From Flavobacterium succinicans LMG 10402 (lineage in GTDB: Bacteria; Bacteroidota; Bacteroidia; Flavobacteriales; Flavobacteriaceae), in NCBI RefSeq assembly GCF_000611675.1, contig NZ_JATV01000004.1, forward strand, positions 186,001 to 250,000: DNA of 64,000 nucleotides, given 5' to 3'. This document shows, in pieces, positions 8,114-16,627 of this stretch (position 1 is its first letter; every line of letters begins with the position of its first letter). The position numbers and the translations under genes are program-made. The notes under the pieces are model-generated. The model ran no database searches. It saw only the letters and a program-made list of their open reading frames with translations, and was not told the origin of the DNA.

Positions 8114-9039
8114 TATTTCTTTAGTTTTTCTTTTATCGTTTTCATCAATTCGGTGCCGCCATTATTGAGGATTTCTTCGGCTGAATGGTAGCCTAGGTTT
8201 TTCCACTCTTCGATGGGTACGACTTTGTTGATGGCTATTTTTTGTTGTCCGTCGATGGAAAAAAGAACGCCTTCGAAATGAATGGTATCTTCTTCCTCGT
8301 TATATGTTGCCAAAGCTCCGATGGGTGCGGTACAACCTCCTTCGAGACGGCGTAAAAATTGACGCTCGATGTGGGTGCACACCTCGGTTTCGATATCATT
8401 CAATTCGGATACAGCTTCGCGACAAAACTCGTCTTCGGCCATGGCTACCACTACCATTGCACCTTGTGCTGGTGCAGGAATCATCCAATCCAAATTGATA
8501 AAATCCGTTGGTTTTAAATTGATGCGCTCTAATCCTGCAGCGGCAAAAACGGCTCCACTCCAGTCATTGTCTTGCAATTTTTGCATACGAGTATTGACAT
8601 TGCCTCGCAGGTCTACCACTTGATGATTGGGATATTTGTTGAGCCATTGGGCTTGACGACGCAAACTTCCGGTGGCGATGGTGCCGCTACCTTCTAGAAA
8701 ATCTAGATTGCCTTTGTGTACCAAAATGTCTAGGGTGTTCGCTCGCTCTAAAACGGCGGCTTGCACAATGCCTTGTGGCAAGGCGGTAGGCACGTCTTTC
8801 ATAGAATGTACCGCGATATCAACTTGACCGCTAATCATTGCGACATCAAGAGTTTTGGTGAAAATTCCGGTAATTCCTAATTCGTATAATGGTTTGTCCA
8901 AAATGATATCGCCTTCTGATTTCACAGCAATAATCTCTGTTTTGTAACCTAAGTCGTTTAGTTTTTTCTCGACCGTGTGGGCTTGCCAAAGCGCGAGTTC
9001 GCTATCGCGGGTTCCGATACGTATTGTTTTTTCTGCCAT
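8113..9039 (-). CDS. hemC: Hydroxymethylbilane synthase (porphobilinogen deaminase)
   Basis: HemC polymerises four porphobilinogens onto a dipyrromethane cofactor bound to cysteine. The cofactor residue is C236 in RRLEGGCTAPIGA, and the catalytic D82 is in HSMKDVPT. RIGTRDSELALWQ is the usual N-terminus, so I start at MAEKTIRIG (308 residues). Earlier in-frame ATGs at 9057 and 9075 fall within or beside a palindromic repeat and would add non-family residues. The stop codon overlaps the hemD start by one base. Confidence 0.96.
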   Translation of the reverse strand: MAEKTIRIGTRDSELALWQAHTVEKKLNDLGYKTEIIAVKSEGDIILDKPLYELGITGIFTKTLDVAMISGQVDIAVHSMKDVPTALPQGIVQAAVLERANTLDILVHKGNLDFLEGSGTIATGSLRRQAQWLNKYPNHQVVDLRGNVNTRMQKLQDNDWSGAVFAAAGLERINLKPTDFINLDWMIPAPAQGAMVVVAMAEDEFCREAVSELNDIETEVCTHIERQFLRRLEGGCTAPIGALATYNEEEDTIHFEGVLFSIDGQQKIAINKVVPIEEWKNLGYHSAEEILNNGGTELMKTIKEKLKK

Positions 9040-9052
9040 TTTACGTTTTTTT

Positions 9053-9148
9053 ACCATTAAGGTATTAAGGGACATTAAGCTTTGTGTTGTATATAAGAAA
9101 ATTAAGTTTTAAAACTTTTAGACTTAATTTTTTAATCACTTAATGGTT
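9053..9148. repeat. AT-rich palindromic repeat between hemC and the GxxExxY gene
   Basis: The left arm ACCATTAAGGTATTAAGG starts at 9053 and the complementary right arm (TTAATCACTTAATGGT) ends at 9147, with an inner AATTAAGTTT/AAACTTAATT-like pair between them. Read on the minus strand, the 9053 arm ends in TTAATGGT immediately before hemC. The same palindrome recurs at 9596-9677 and 9712-9927. Confidence 0.7.
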
Positions 9149-9174
9149 CAATTTCTTCACGATACTATTTATAT

Positions 9175-9600
9175 TTAATCTATTAATCTTGCAAAATAAT
9201 CATTAACAAGAGGTTTCATCGATTTTGTTATATTCAAAGTATTAAAATTAATTATCAACCCTTGAGGTCTTTGTAATAATTTCATATACGTAAGTAATTG
9301 TGCTTCGTGAATTGGTAAAAGATTTTCTATTGCTTTTAATTCAACTACTACGCAATCATTTACAAGTAAATCTATTCTCAAATCAGATTCTAATTCAAGA
9401 TCGTAATAATCTATTTTGACGACTAATTGTTGTTTAACATCATATCCGTTTTGTTCTAATTCATATTTAAGGCATTGCTCATAGATACTTTCTAAAAGTC
9501 CAGGTCCTAAAGCTTTATGCACTTTTATGGCAAGACCTGTAATTTCATATGCTAATTGAGTAACCTCTTTTTTTGTCGTATATTTTTTTGTTTTTACCAT
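9175..9600 (-). CDS. GxxExxY protein (PD-(D/E)xK nuclease-like)
   Basis: The 141-residue protein belongs to the GxxExxY family (PF13366-like): the name motif is G34-L-L-E37-S-I-Y40, and a PD-(D/E)xK-type site is visible as D77 (RIDLLV) and E87-x-K89 (VVELKA) with Q101 following. The fold predicts nuclease chemistry, but no function is established for this family. It breaks the hemA-hemC pair and is flanked on both sides by the same AT-rich palindrome. Its start codon is the ATG of the palindrome arm itself (minus strand 9600-9598). This looks like a transferred or passenger gene. Confidence 0.85.
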   Translation of the reverse strand: MVKTKKYTTKKEVTQLAYEITGLAIKVHKALGPGLLESIYEQCLKYELEQNGYDVKQQLVVKIDYYDLELESDLRIDLLVNDCVVVELKAIENLLPIHEAQLLTYMKLLQRPQGLIINFNTLNITKSMKPLVNDYFARLID

Positions 9601-9930
9601 TAAGATATTAAGGTAATTAAGTTTTTGTATATTATATTTTTAAAATGCTTTGCTTAGTTCTCTTAATATTTTAATGATAAAAATATTTCTAAACCAAGGC
9701 TTTGTTTATTAACCATTAAGGTATTAAGGGGCATTAAGCTTTGCGATGAATGTAAGTTAATTAAGTTTTAAAACACATAAACTTAATTCTCTTAATACCT
9801 TAATGGTAAAAAATATTCTAAGTCAAGGCTTTGTTTTGTTCTTACCTTCACGATATTAAGTTGATTGATTTTTTTCTATATTATATTTTTAAAATGCTTT
9901 GCTTAATTCTCTTAATGCCTTAATGGTAAA
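9596..9930. repeat. Cluster of AT-rich palindromes between the GxxExxY gene and hemA
   Basis: The 333 bases without a gene are almost entirely repeat. One unit runs from 9596 (ACCATTAAGATATTAAGG) to 9677. A second has perfect 17-base arms at 9712-9728 and 9791-9807 with a nested AATTAAGTTT/AAACTTAATT pair inside. A third right arm lies at 9911-9927 just after the hemA stop. Words such as AAAATGCTTTGCTTA occur twice (about 9643 and 9892). I see no promoter or ORF inside. Confidence 0.75.
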
Positions 9931-9933
9931 ATT

Positions 9934-11190
9934 TTATTTCGCATTAGTTTCTATTTGAAATACTTTTTCTATCCATTCGATGCTTTCATCTACCATGGTG
10001 TCTTCATCTTTTAGGTGATTGGCAAAATGGGTTGTGATTTTTTGAATGATGCGATTGCTGATGATTTCGGCTTGTTCTTCGTTGAAATCGGCTAATTTCT
10101 TGCTTTGAAAATTCAACTCGGCTTCTTTGATTCCATTCAATTTTTCTTTCAAAGCATGAATCGTTGGCGCAAATTTTCTGGATTTGGTCCACACCATGAA
10201 TTCATTTTTGATGACTTCAATGATAGCTTCGGCGGCTGGAATGTGTAATTTTCTGTTTTCTAAAGTTTCATCGGTCATTTGCGACAAGTGATCCAAATGA
10301 ATCAAGGTCACTCCTTCTATTTCGGTAACATTTTCATGTACATTTTTAGGAATGGATAAATCTAGAATCAGCATGGGTTTTTTCAGATTCAAAATGGCTT
10401 TGTCCACCGTAGGATTTTGAGCGCCTGTAGCCACTACGACCACATCGGCTTTTTGCAATTCGAGATGCAATTCGGAATGATCTTTTACAATCAAATTCAG
10501 TTTTCCGGCTAATTTTTCGGCTTTGTCTTTGGTTCTGTTAATGAGTGTAATGTGCTCGTTTTTGGTGTGTTTTACCAAATTTTCGCAGGTATTACGACCA
10601 ATTTTTCCGGTACCAAAAAGTAAAATATTCTTGTTCCCGATATCTGGAACGTTTTTCATAATGTATTGTACTGAGGCAAAAGAAACCGAAGTAGCGCCAG
10701 AACTTATATCAGTATCGGTCTTAATTTTTTTGCTAGCTTGAATGACAGAATTGACCAATCTTTCTAAATAAGCATTGGTTAAGTCCATGGCTTTCGACTC
10801 GGTAAAGCCGTTTTTTAGTTGACTGATGATTTCGAAATCGCCTAAGATTTGGCTGTCTAATCCCGTTCCTACTCTAAAAATATGATTAATAGCGTCTTGA
10901 TTTTTGAAAACGTACGCTACTTTTTGAAATTCTTCAACGGTACCTTGGCTGTTCTCACACAACAATTTGATCAATTGAAAAGGATGCTCTGCATACCCAT
11001 AAATTTCGGTACGGTTACAAGTGGAAGTAACGATTAATGCCGGAATTCCCTCGTTTTTTGCCTGTTGTAGCAAATTGTTTTTGGCTAAGGCATCCAAACT
11101 AAATTTACCTCTAATTGCAGCATCGGCCTTTTTATAGCTTAATCCAACCGAGTAAAAGTAGTGGTGCTTAGCGCTTTGATTTTTTTCCAT
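9934..11190 (-). CDS. hemA: Glutamyl-tRNA reductase
   Basis: HemA reduces the glutamate of charged tRNA-Glu to glutamate-1-semialdehyde with NADPH, the first committed step of C5-type heme synthesis. The catalytic cysteine is C58 in TSTCNRTEIYGY, the NADPH loop is GTGKIG at 193-198, and the C-terminal part is the helical dimerisation domain. The length is 418 residues. It is the first gene of the leftward heme array and has a good promoter of its own just upstream. The partner HemL is not in this window. Confidence 0.97.
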   Translation of the reverse strand: MEKNQSAKHHYFYSVGLSYKKADAAIRGKFSLDALAKNNLLQQAKNEGIPALIVTSTCNRTEIYGYAEHPFQLIKLLCENSQGTVEEFQKVAYVFKNQDAINHIFRVGTGLDSQILGDFEIISQLKNGFTESKAMDLTNAYLERLVNSVIQASKKIKTDTDISSGATSVSFASVQYIMKNVPDIGNKNILLFGTGKIGRNTCENLVKHTKNEHITLINRTKDKAEKLAGKLNLIVKDHSELHLELQKADVVVVATGAQNPTVDKAILNLKKPMLILDLSIPKNVHENVTEIEGVTLIHLDHLSQMTDETLENRKLHIPAAEAIIEVIKNEFMVWTKSRKFAPTIHALKEKLNGIKEAELNFQSKKLADFNEEQAEIISNRIIQKITTHFANHLKDEDTMVDESIEWIEKVFQIETNAK

Positions 11191-11215
11191 AAATACAGTT
11201 CCTGTAAAAGTGGAA

Positions 11216-11247
11216 CAAATCTAGAACTATCGCTTGTATAAAAACAA
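11216..11247 (-). promoter_or_regulatory. Promoter of hemA
   Basis: On the minus strand TTG (11247-11245), a 21-base spacer and TAGATTTG (11223-11216) fit the Bacteroidetes sigma-A pattern. The predicted start leaves a leader of about 20 bases before the hemA ATG at 11190. The divergent araC promoter lies about 70 bases away, so a bound regulator could act on both. Confidence 0.65.
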
Positions 11248-11317
11248 CGCTAAAAGTTCTTTTTGTGTCGCTCAATGCTTTTTTGGATTTATTTCGTTAT
11301 TTAAATGCAAAAACGTT

Positions 11318-11325
11318 TATTTTTG
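11318..11325 (+). promoter_or_regulatory. Candidate -7 element for the araC-type gene
   Basis: TATTTTTG matches TAnnTTTG 93 bases before the ATG. A good -33 TTTG is not seen at the usual distance; TTTCG at about 11,292 is the nearest. Confidence 0.4.
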
Positions 11326-11418
11326 TAGCAATTACAAGGCTTAACTAGTTATTTATTTAGAGTGATTCTAAATAAATAAGATTCGTTAAAAACTTTTTTC
11401 AAATAAAAAAATGTCGCT

Positions 11419-12294
11419 ATGGGTTCACAAGAAATCATAAAAATAGAAGAAGATTTTATTTTATTGCGCTTTCAAAACGACGGTGCAATACCCTTTCATA
11501 TGCAACATGAAGTGAGTAATGGTTTAATTCAATTTCATTTTGGATTAAAAGGAAAAGCAAAATTTTTATTCAATCAAGGCAGTTATGCTTTAGAAATGAA
11601 TGAAGAAAAGTCCTATCTGTTCTACAATCCACAGAAAGAATTACCGCTTAATCTAGAATTGGCTCCCAATACTTGGATGATTTCGATTCTGATTTCGATA
11701 CAAAAATTTCATGGACTATTTTCTAATGAAGCCAGTCACATTCCTTTTTTGAGTGACGAAAACAAGGATAAAAAATATTATAAAGAAGGTGATATTAGTC
11801 CTTCGATGGCGATCGTATTAACGCAATTGTTCCATTACAATTTAAATCCTTCGATCAAAAACTTGTATTATAAAGGCAAAGGATATGAATTGCTGAGCTT
11901 GTATTTTAATCGTTCCGAAGATCCTGATGCGGAACAATGTCCTTTTTTAATAGACGAAGATAATGTCTTGAAAATTAAAAAAGCCAAAGCAATTATTATT
12001 GCCAATATGGCTGAACCACCGGGTTTACAAGAACTTGCCGATACAATTGGCTTGAATTTGAAAAAACTAAAAATGGGTTTCAAACAAATTTACGGCGATA
12101 CTGTTTACGGCTTTTTGTTTGATTACAAAATGGATTATGCCCGTCAATTGTTAGATAGTGGTTCTTATAATGTGAACGAGGTGGGTTTAAAAATTGGCTA
12201 CAGTACCGGAAGTCATTTCATAGCTGCTTTCAAGAAGAAATTTGGTACCACGCCGAAGAAATATTTGATGTCGATTAACTCTTCCATACCATAA
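11419..12294 (+). CDS. AraC-family transcriptional regulator
   Basis: The C-terminal 100 residues carry the two AraC helix-turn-helix units: LQELADTIGLNLKKLKMGFK and the signature VNEVGLKIGYSTGSHFIAAF followed by KKKFGTTPKKYL. The N-terminal about 180 residues form a beta-rich sensing domain of the kind seen in PchR/YbtA-type siderophore-responsive regulators, but I cannot name its ligand. At 291 residues it is full length. It is divergent from hemA and 131 bases upstream of hemH, so the simplest inference is that it controls heme or iron genes here. Confidence 0.85.
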   Translation: MGSQEIIKIEEDFILLRFQNDGAIPFHMQHEVSNGLIQFHFGLKGKAKFLFNQGSYALEMNEEKSYLFYNPQKELPLNLELAPNTWMISILISIQKFHGLFSNEASHIPFLSDENKDKKYYKEGDISPSMAIVLTQLFHYNLNPSIKNLYYKGKGYELLSLYFNRSEDPDAEQCPFLIDEDNVLKIKKAKAIIIANMAEPPGLQELADTIGLNLKKLKMGFKQIYGDTVYGFLFDYKMDYARQLLDSGSYNVNEVGLKIGYSTGSHFIAAFKKKFGTTPKKYLMSINSSIP

Positions 12295-12364
12295 ACCATC
12301 AGTTTTAACTATCTCTCAGAAAAAAAAAGAATAAGTACCATAACCGATAAAAACAAGGTTTCTT

Positions 12365-12372
12365 TATTTTTG
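12365..12372 (+). promoter_or_regulatory. Candidate -7 element for hemH
   Basis: TATTTTTG lies 53 bases before the hemH ATG and after the regulator stop, suggesting that hemH-hemJ can be transcribed separately from the araC-type gene. No convincing -33 box accompanies it, as would be expected for an activator-dependent promoter. Confidence 0.4.
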
Positions 12373-12425
12373 AAACTGAAAGCAATAAATGCTAGTTTTC
12401 ATCCCAAAAAAATAAAATAAAAAAC

Positions 12426-13442
12426 ATGAAAGGTGTATTATTAGTCAACTTAGGTTCTCCAGAAAGTCCAACAGCAAAGGACGTAAAACCATATTTAGAC
12501 GAATTTTTAATGGACAAATACGTAATAGATGTTCCTTATTTATTGCGTGCCTTACTCGTTCGAGGCATTATTTTACAAACCCGACCTAAAAAATCGGCAG
12601 AAGCTTATGCCAGAATTTGGACTAGTGAAGGTTCTCCTTTGATTGTACTTTCGAAAAAGATGCATCAAAAAGTAAAACAGTTGGTAGACATACCCGTGGC
12701 TTTAGCAATGCGTTATGGAACCATGACCATTCAAAAAGGCTTGCAAGAACTCAAAGACCAAGGCGTAACAGAAGTGATGCTTTTTCCTTTGTATCCGCAA
12801 CACGCTATGGCTTCAACAACAACTATTGTCGTTTTGGCTGAAGAATTACGTCAAAAGTATTTCCCAGAAATGACGTTTACTAATGTTCCAGCATTCTACA
12901 ACAAACCCGATTATGTTCAAGCACTTTCAAATTCCATCAAAAAACACTTGGAAGGATTTGACTATGACCATTTATTATTCTCGTATCACGGTATTCCAAA
13001 ACGTCACATTCGCAAAACAGATGTAACCAATTCGCATTGTAAAATTGATGGTTCTTGCTGTAACACGCCTTCGCCAGCACATGAGTTTTGCTACCGTCAT
13101 CAATGCTATGAAACGACCAAACAAGTAGTGAAATTATTAGGTATTCCAGAAGGCAAATACAGTCAAACCTTTCAATCTCGTTTGGCAGGAGACAAATGGC
13201 TTACTCCTTACACTGATGTTGAAATCAATAAAATGCCAGAACAAGGGATTAAAAAATTAGCCGTTGTAACCCCAGCTTTTGTGGCCGACTGTCTAGAAAC
13301 GCTAGAAGAGATTGCTATGGAAGCCAATGAGCAGTTCCTACATCATGGTGGTGAAGAATTTATGGCCGTTCCTTGTATGAATGATGAAGACGAATGGTGT
13401 GGTGTGGTAGCAAATTGGATTAACGAATTCAAGAAAGTTTAA
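12426..13442 (+). CDS. hemH: Ferrochelatase, with an internal cysteine cluster
   Basis: HemH inserts Fe2+ into protoporphyrin IX. The N-terminal VLLVNLGSPESP, the catalytic SYHGIP with H188, and the glutamate-rich ADCLETLEEI (about 288-296) are all present; the length is 338 residues. Directly after the SYHG motif, residues 205-227 contain five cysteines in the spacing C-x5-CC-x9-C-x4-C. Ferrochelatases with an internal [2Fe-2S] cluster are known from other bacteria, and this segment would fit that class. It is followed by hemJ after 61 bases. Confidence 0.96.
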   Translation: MKGVLLVNLGSPESPTAKDVKPYLDEFLMDKYVIDVPYLLRALLVRGIILQTRPKKSAEAYARIWTSEGSPLIVLSKKMHQKVKQLVDIPVALAMRYGTMTIQKGLQELKDQGVTEVMLFPLYPQHAMASTTTIVVLAEELRQKYFPEMTFTNVPAFYNKPDYVQALSNSIKKHLEGFDYDHLLFSYHGIPKRHIRKTDVTNSHCKIDGSCCNTPSPAHEFCYRHQCYETTKQVVKLLGIPEGKYSQTFQSRLAGDKWLTPYTDVEINKMPEQGIKKLAVVTPAFVADCLETLEEIAMEANEQFLHHGGEEFMAVPCMNDEDEWCGVVANWINEFKKV

Positions 13443-13503
13443 ATTTGTTTAAGGTTTGAAGTTGCTATAATACCTTTAAACCTTGAACTTGAAATCAAAA
13501 TAA

Positions 13504-14052
13504 ATGGAACTCTACAACTACCTAAAATCCTTGCACATTATTTTTGTAGTCACTTGGTTTGCGGGACTCTTTTATATTGTACGCTTGTTTGTGTACCAAA
13601 TAGAAGCCGCTGATAAACCCTCTCCCGAGAAAGAGATTTTGCAAAAACAATACAACCTTATGGCCTATCGGTTGTGGTACATTATTACTTGGCCTTCGGC
13701 AGTGATTACTTTTTTTGTGGCCTTTTGGTTGTTACTTTTTACCGATTTAGGTCGAAGCTGGTTGCAAATGCCTTGGATGCATGTCAAACTAGGTTTTGTT
13801 TTTTTATTGTATTTGTATCATTTTAAATGCCATCAAATTTTTAAACAATTACAACGCAATGAAGTAAAATACACCACCAATTATATGCGTATTTGGAATG
13901 AAGGAGCAACACTTATTTTATTTGCAGTGGTGTTTTTGGTAGTGCTCAAAAATGCCTTCAACTGGGTGTATGGCGTGATTGGTATTTTTTTATTTTCAAT
14001 CATTATCATGTTGGGCTTTCGTTTTTACAAAAGAATAAGAGAAAGGAAATAG
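13504..14052 (+). CDS. hemJ: Protoporphyrinogen IX oxidase, HemJ type
   Basis: This 182-residue integral membrane protein has four or five hydrophobic helices. HemJ hallmarks are visible: H11 in helix 1 (LKSLHIIFVVTWFAGLFYI), R27 in the following VRLFVYQ, and the late segment YMRIWNEGATLILF. HemJ oxidises protoporphyrinogen IX to protoporphyrin IX, the substrate of the HemH encoded 61 bases upstream. Such proteins are often annotated only as CopD-like membrane proteins. No hemG or hemY is present in the window, which agrees with HemJ being the oxidase. Confidence 0.88.
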   Translation: MELYNYLKSLHIIFVVTWFAGLFYIVRLFVYQIEAADKPSPEKEILQKQYNLMAYRLWYIITWPSAVITFFVAFWLLLFTDLGRSWLQMPWMHVKLGFVFLLYLYHFKCHQIFKQLQRNEVKYTTNYMRIWNEGATLILFAVVFLVVLKNAFNWVYGVIGIFLFSIIIMLGFRFYKRIRERK

Positions 14053-14191
14053 TGGTCAGAATTCAGTTTTTAGTGATCAGTTTCCAATCTGCGCCTGTTA
14101 AAATTTTGCCTGTTTGTAAATTTAAAAACCTAATTATTCGTTTGCAAAATAACTGAACACTAACAGTCTGAGCACTGAATACTATAAAATT

Positions 14192-15664
14192 ATGCTAAAC
14201 AACTTCAACATTTCGATGCTTTCCTTACGGACTAGGATTTTCCTATCGATGATTGTTGTTATTGTAGTTTCAAGTGTTTTATTAGCGTCAATTTCGATTT
14301 TACAATTTAAAAACGAAGCGCGAGATTACCATCAAGAGCGTTTGGAGCGGAAAGAAACCGCAGTAAAAGAGCATATCAATTATGTGTTATCGACCACAAC
14401 CTATCCGCTAATTCAGAATAACTTACCCTTAATTTTTAAAGATAAGATCCATGAATTGTCTCAAATTCATAATGTAGAGATCAATATTTACAGTCTAGAA
14501 GGACATCTTTTGAAATCCTCCAAGGAATCATTTTCTATTGATAAAAAAGCGCCACCAGTTCCGAAATACATACTTAAGTTAGTGCGTTCCTCTATTGATA
14601 AACGTTTTGTGGATATCAAATCAGTCGATGGAGTCAAGAAGCGATCGTCTTATAGTCAAATTAAAGATGATAAATTCAAACCGCTGGGGGTGTTGAATTT
14701 GCCCTATACAGAAGACGATAGTTTTTATCAAAAGGAATTGCAAAGCTTTCTAATTCGTTTGGGACAAGTGTATTCCTTCATGCTCATAGTCGCTTTTGCT
14801 TTGGCGTATTTCTTGGCGACCTACATTACCAAATCGCTGAAAACTATTGCCGATAAAATGAGCCAAACTAATATTGAGCAGAAAAACGAAAAAATTGTCT
14901 TGGATGCCAATAGCCGTGAAATTAATTTATTGATTCGTTCCTACAACGAAATGGTCGATAAATTAGAGAAAAGCGCACTGAAATTGGCGCAAAGCGAAAG
15001 AGAAGGTGCTTGGCGCGAAATGGCCAAACAAGTGGCGCATGAAATTAAAAATCCATTAACACCTATGCGATTAACGGTACAAAGTTTCCAAAGAAAATTT
15101 GACCCTAATGCCGATAATGTCAAACAAAAACTCAACGAATATTCTGAGACTTTAATCCAGCAAATTGATATTATGAGTGCTGTAGCTTCGGCTTTTTCGA
15201 ACTTTGCCTCGATGCCTGCCCAGCAAAACGAAACATTGAATGTGGTTGAGGTTGTTGAATTGGCTTTGGATATTTTCAATGAAGAATATATTGTTTTTGA
15301 GAGTCAGTATCCTGCAATTATTTCGAGTATGGATCGCTCGCAACTCATACGTGTCATAACCAATTTGGTCAAAAATGCCATCCAAGCTATTCCAGAAATG
15401 CAGGAAGAAAAATCCATCAAAGTAGTCGTAAAAAGAACGCAAGATCAAGTGGTTATTTCAGTTCAAGATAATGGAGTAGGAGTGTCCCAAGATGCAATAT
15501 CAAAAATATTTGAGCCAAAGTTTACCACAAAATCTAGTGGTATGGGACTTGGATTAGGAATTATTAAAAACATTATAGAAAATTACAACGGAACCATTAC
15601 CTTTGAAACACAATTAGGAAAAGGCACCACTTTTAGGGTGACTTTGCCCATCATTCAACCCTAA
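14192..15664 (+). CDS. Membrane sensor histidine kinase (NtrY-like)
   Basis: The 490-residue protein has a first membrane helix at about residues 12-35, an extracytoplasmic sensor region of some 150 residues, a second helix near FMLIVAFALAYFLATYIT and then a HAMP-like linker. The H-box is VAHEIKNPLTPMRLT with phospho-accepting H283. The ATPase domain shows N-box NLVKNAIQAI, G1 DNGVGV and G2 GMGLGLGI. The H-box with NPLTPMRL is the NtrY subtype. No response regulator is adjacent, so it is an orphan kinase here. It is followed after 11 bases by a crotonase gene. Confidence 0.92.
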   Translation: MLNNFNISMLSLRTRIFLSMIVVIVVSSVLLASISILQFKNEARDYHQERLERKETAVKEHINYVLSTTTYPLIQNNLPLIFKDKIHELSQIHNVEINIYSLEGHLLKSSKESFSIDKKAPPVPKYILKLVRSSIDKRFVDIKSVDGVKKRSSYSQIKDDKFKPLGVLNLPYTEDDSFYQKELQSFLIRLGQVYSFMLIVAFALAYFLATYITKSLKTIADKMSQTNIEQKNEKIVLDANSREINLLIRSYNEMVDKLEKSALKLAQSEREGAWREMAKQVAHEIKNPLTPMRLTVQSFQRKFDPNADNVKQKLNEYSETLIQQIDIMSAVASAFSNFASMPAQQNETLNVVEVVELALDIFNEEYIVFESQYPAIISSMDRSQLIRVITNLVKNAIQAIPEMQEEKSIKVVVKRTQDQVVISVQDNGVGVSQDAISKIFEPKFTTKSSGMGLGLGIIKNIIENYNGTITFETQLGKGTTFRVTLPIIQP

Positions 15665-15675
15665 AAAACTAAACT

Positions 15676-16458
15676 ATGAACTACGAAAATATTTTAATTG
15701 ACGTTGAAAATAATATCGCTACCATTACCATCAATAGGCCGTCAAAGCTTAATGCCTTAAATATTAATACCATTTATGACTTAAATAAAGCCATAAAAAC
15801 TCTTGGAAAAAATAAGGAAGTTAAAGTGATCTTACTCACCGGAAGTGGGGAAAAAGCATTTGTTGCGGGTGCAGATATTGCCGAATTTTCCGAATTTACT
15901 ATTGAAGAAGGAACCGGTTTGGCTAGTGATGGTCAAATCCAGTTGTTTGACTTGATTGAAAATTTAAAAACACCAGTTATTGCAGCTATCAATGGTTTTG
16001 CTTTAGGAGGTGGATTAGAATTGGCGATGGCTTGTCACTTCAGAATTGCTTCAGACAATGCCAAAATGGGACTTCCAGAAGTTTCTTTAGGAGTCATTCC
16101 GGGTTATGGAGGAACACAACGTTTGCCACAACTCATCGGAAAAGGTCGCGCTATGGAATTAATCATGACTGCTAGTATGATCGATGCCGAAACCGCCAAA
16201 AACTATGGTTTGGTAAATCATGTTGTACCACAAGCAGAATTATTGGAGTTCGCCAAAGGAATTGCTCAAAAAATCATGAAAAATTCTCCTTTTGCTATTG
16301 GTCGAGCAATAAAAGCCATCAACGCTAATTATAAAGATGGTAAAAATGGTTTTGAAATCGAAATCAAAAACTTTGGAAAATGTTTTGGAACAGCTGATTT
16401 TAAAGAAGGAACTACCGCATTCTTAGAAAAAAGAAAAGCCAATTTTACCGGTAAATAA
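15676..16458 (+). CDS. Enoyl-CoA hydratase/crotonase family protein
   Basis: The 260-residue protein has crotonase oxyanion-hole segments FVAGADIAEF and NGFALGGGLELAMACH. Both glutamates used by true hydratases are present, in GGGLELA and in MGLPEVSLGVIPGYGGTQRL, so hydration of trans-2-enoyl-CoA is likely. The gene begins 11 bases after the sensor kinase and is probably co-transcribed with it. No other beta-oxidation gene is adjacent. Confidence 0.9.
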   Translation: MNYENILIDVENNIATITINRPSKLNALNINTIYDLNKAIKTLGKNKEVKVILLTGSGEKAFVAGADIAEFSEFTIEEGTGLASDGQIQLFDLIENLKTPVIAAINGFALGGGLELAMACHFRIASDNAKMGLPEVSLGVIPGYGGTQRLPQLIGKGRAMELIMTASMIDAETAKNYGLVNHVVPQAELLEFAKGIAQKIMKNSPFAIGRAIKAINANYKDGKNGFEIEIKNFGKCFGTADFKEGTTAFLEKRKANFTGK

Positions 16459-16536
16459 TCAGGGAGTAAAGGGCCTTTTTTTGGTGATTAGTAACGCTAA
16501 ATAGCCCCTTTTGTTTTTCATATACCTTATTGCATT

Positions 16537-16585
16537 TTTGACATTCAACTATCAGATTTTTTTTTATTGATATTTGAATGTCAAA
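16537..16585. repeat. Perfect 12-base inverted repeat after the crotonase gene
   Basis: Arms TTTGACATTCAA (16537-16548) and TTGAATGTCAAA (16574-16585) flank a 25-base AT-rich loop that contains a run of nine T. It lies between the crotonase stop and the next gene and could be a terminator-like structure or a binding site. Confidence 0.5.
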
Positions 16586-16627
16586 TTCTTATTAGCCCAT
16601 TTTATAAATTAAATAAACTTATTTGTC

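Noticed and set aside
9040..9075. Upstream start codons for hemC
   Set aside because: They would add MSLNTLMVKKRK, which comes from the palindromic repeat and is not part of the HemC family N-terminus.
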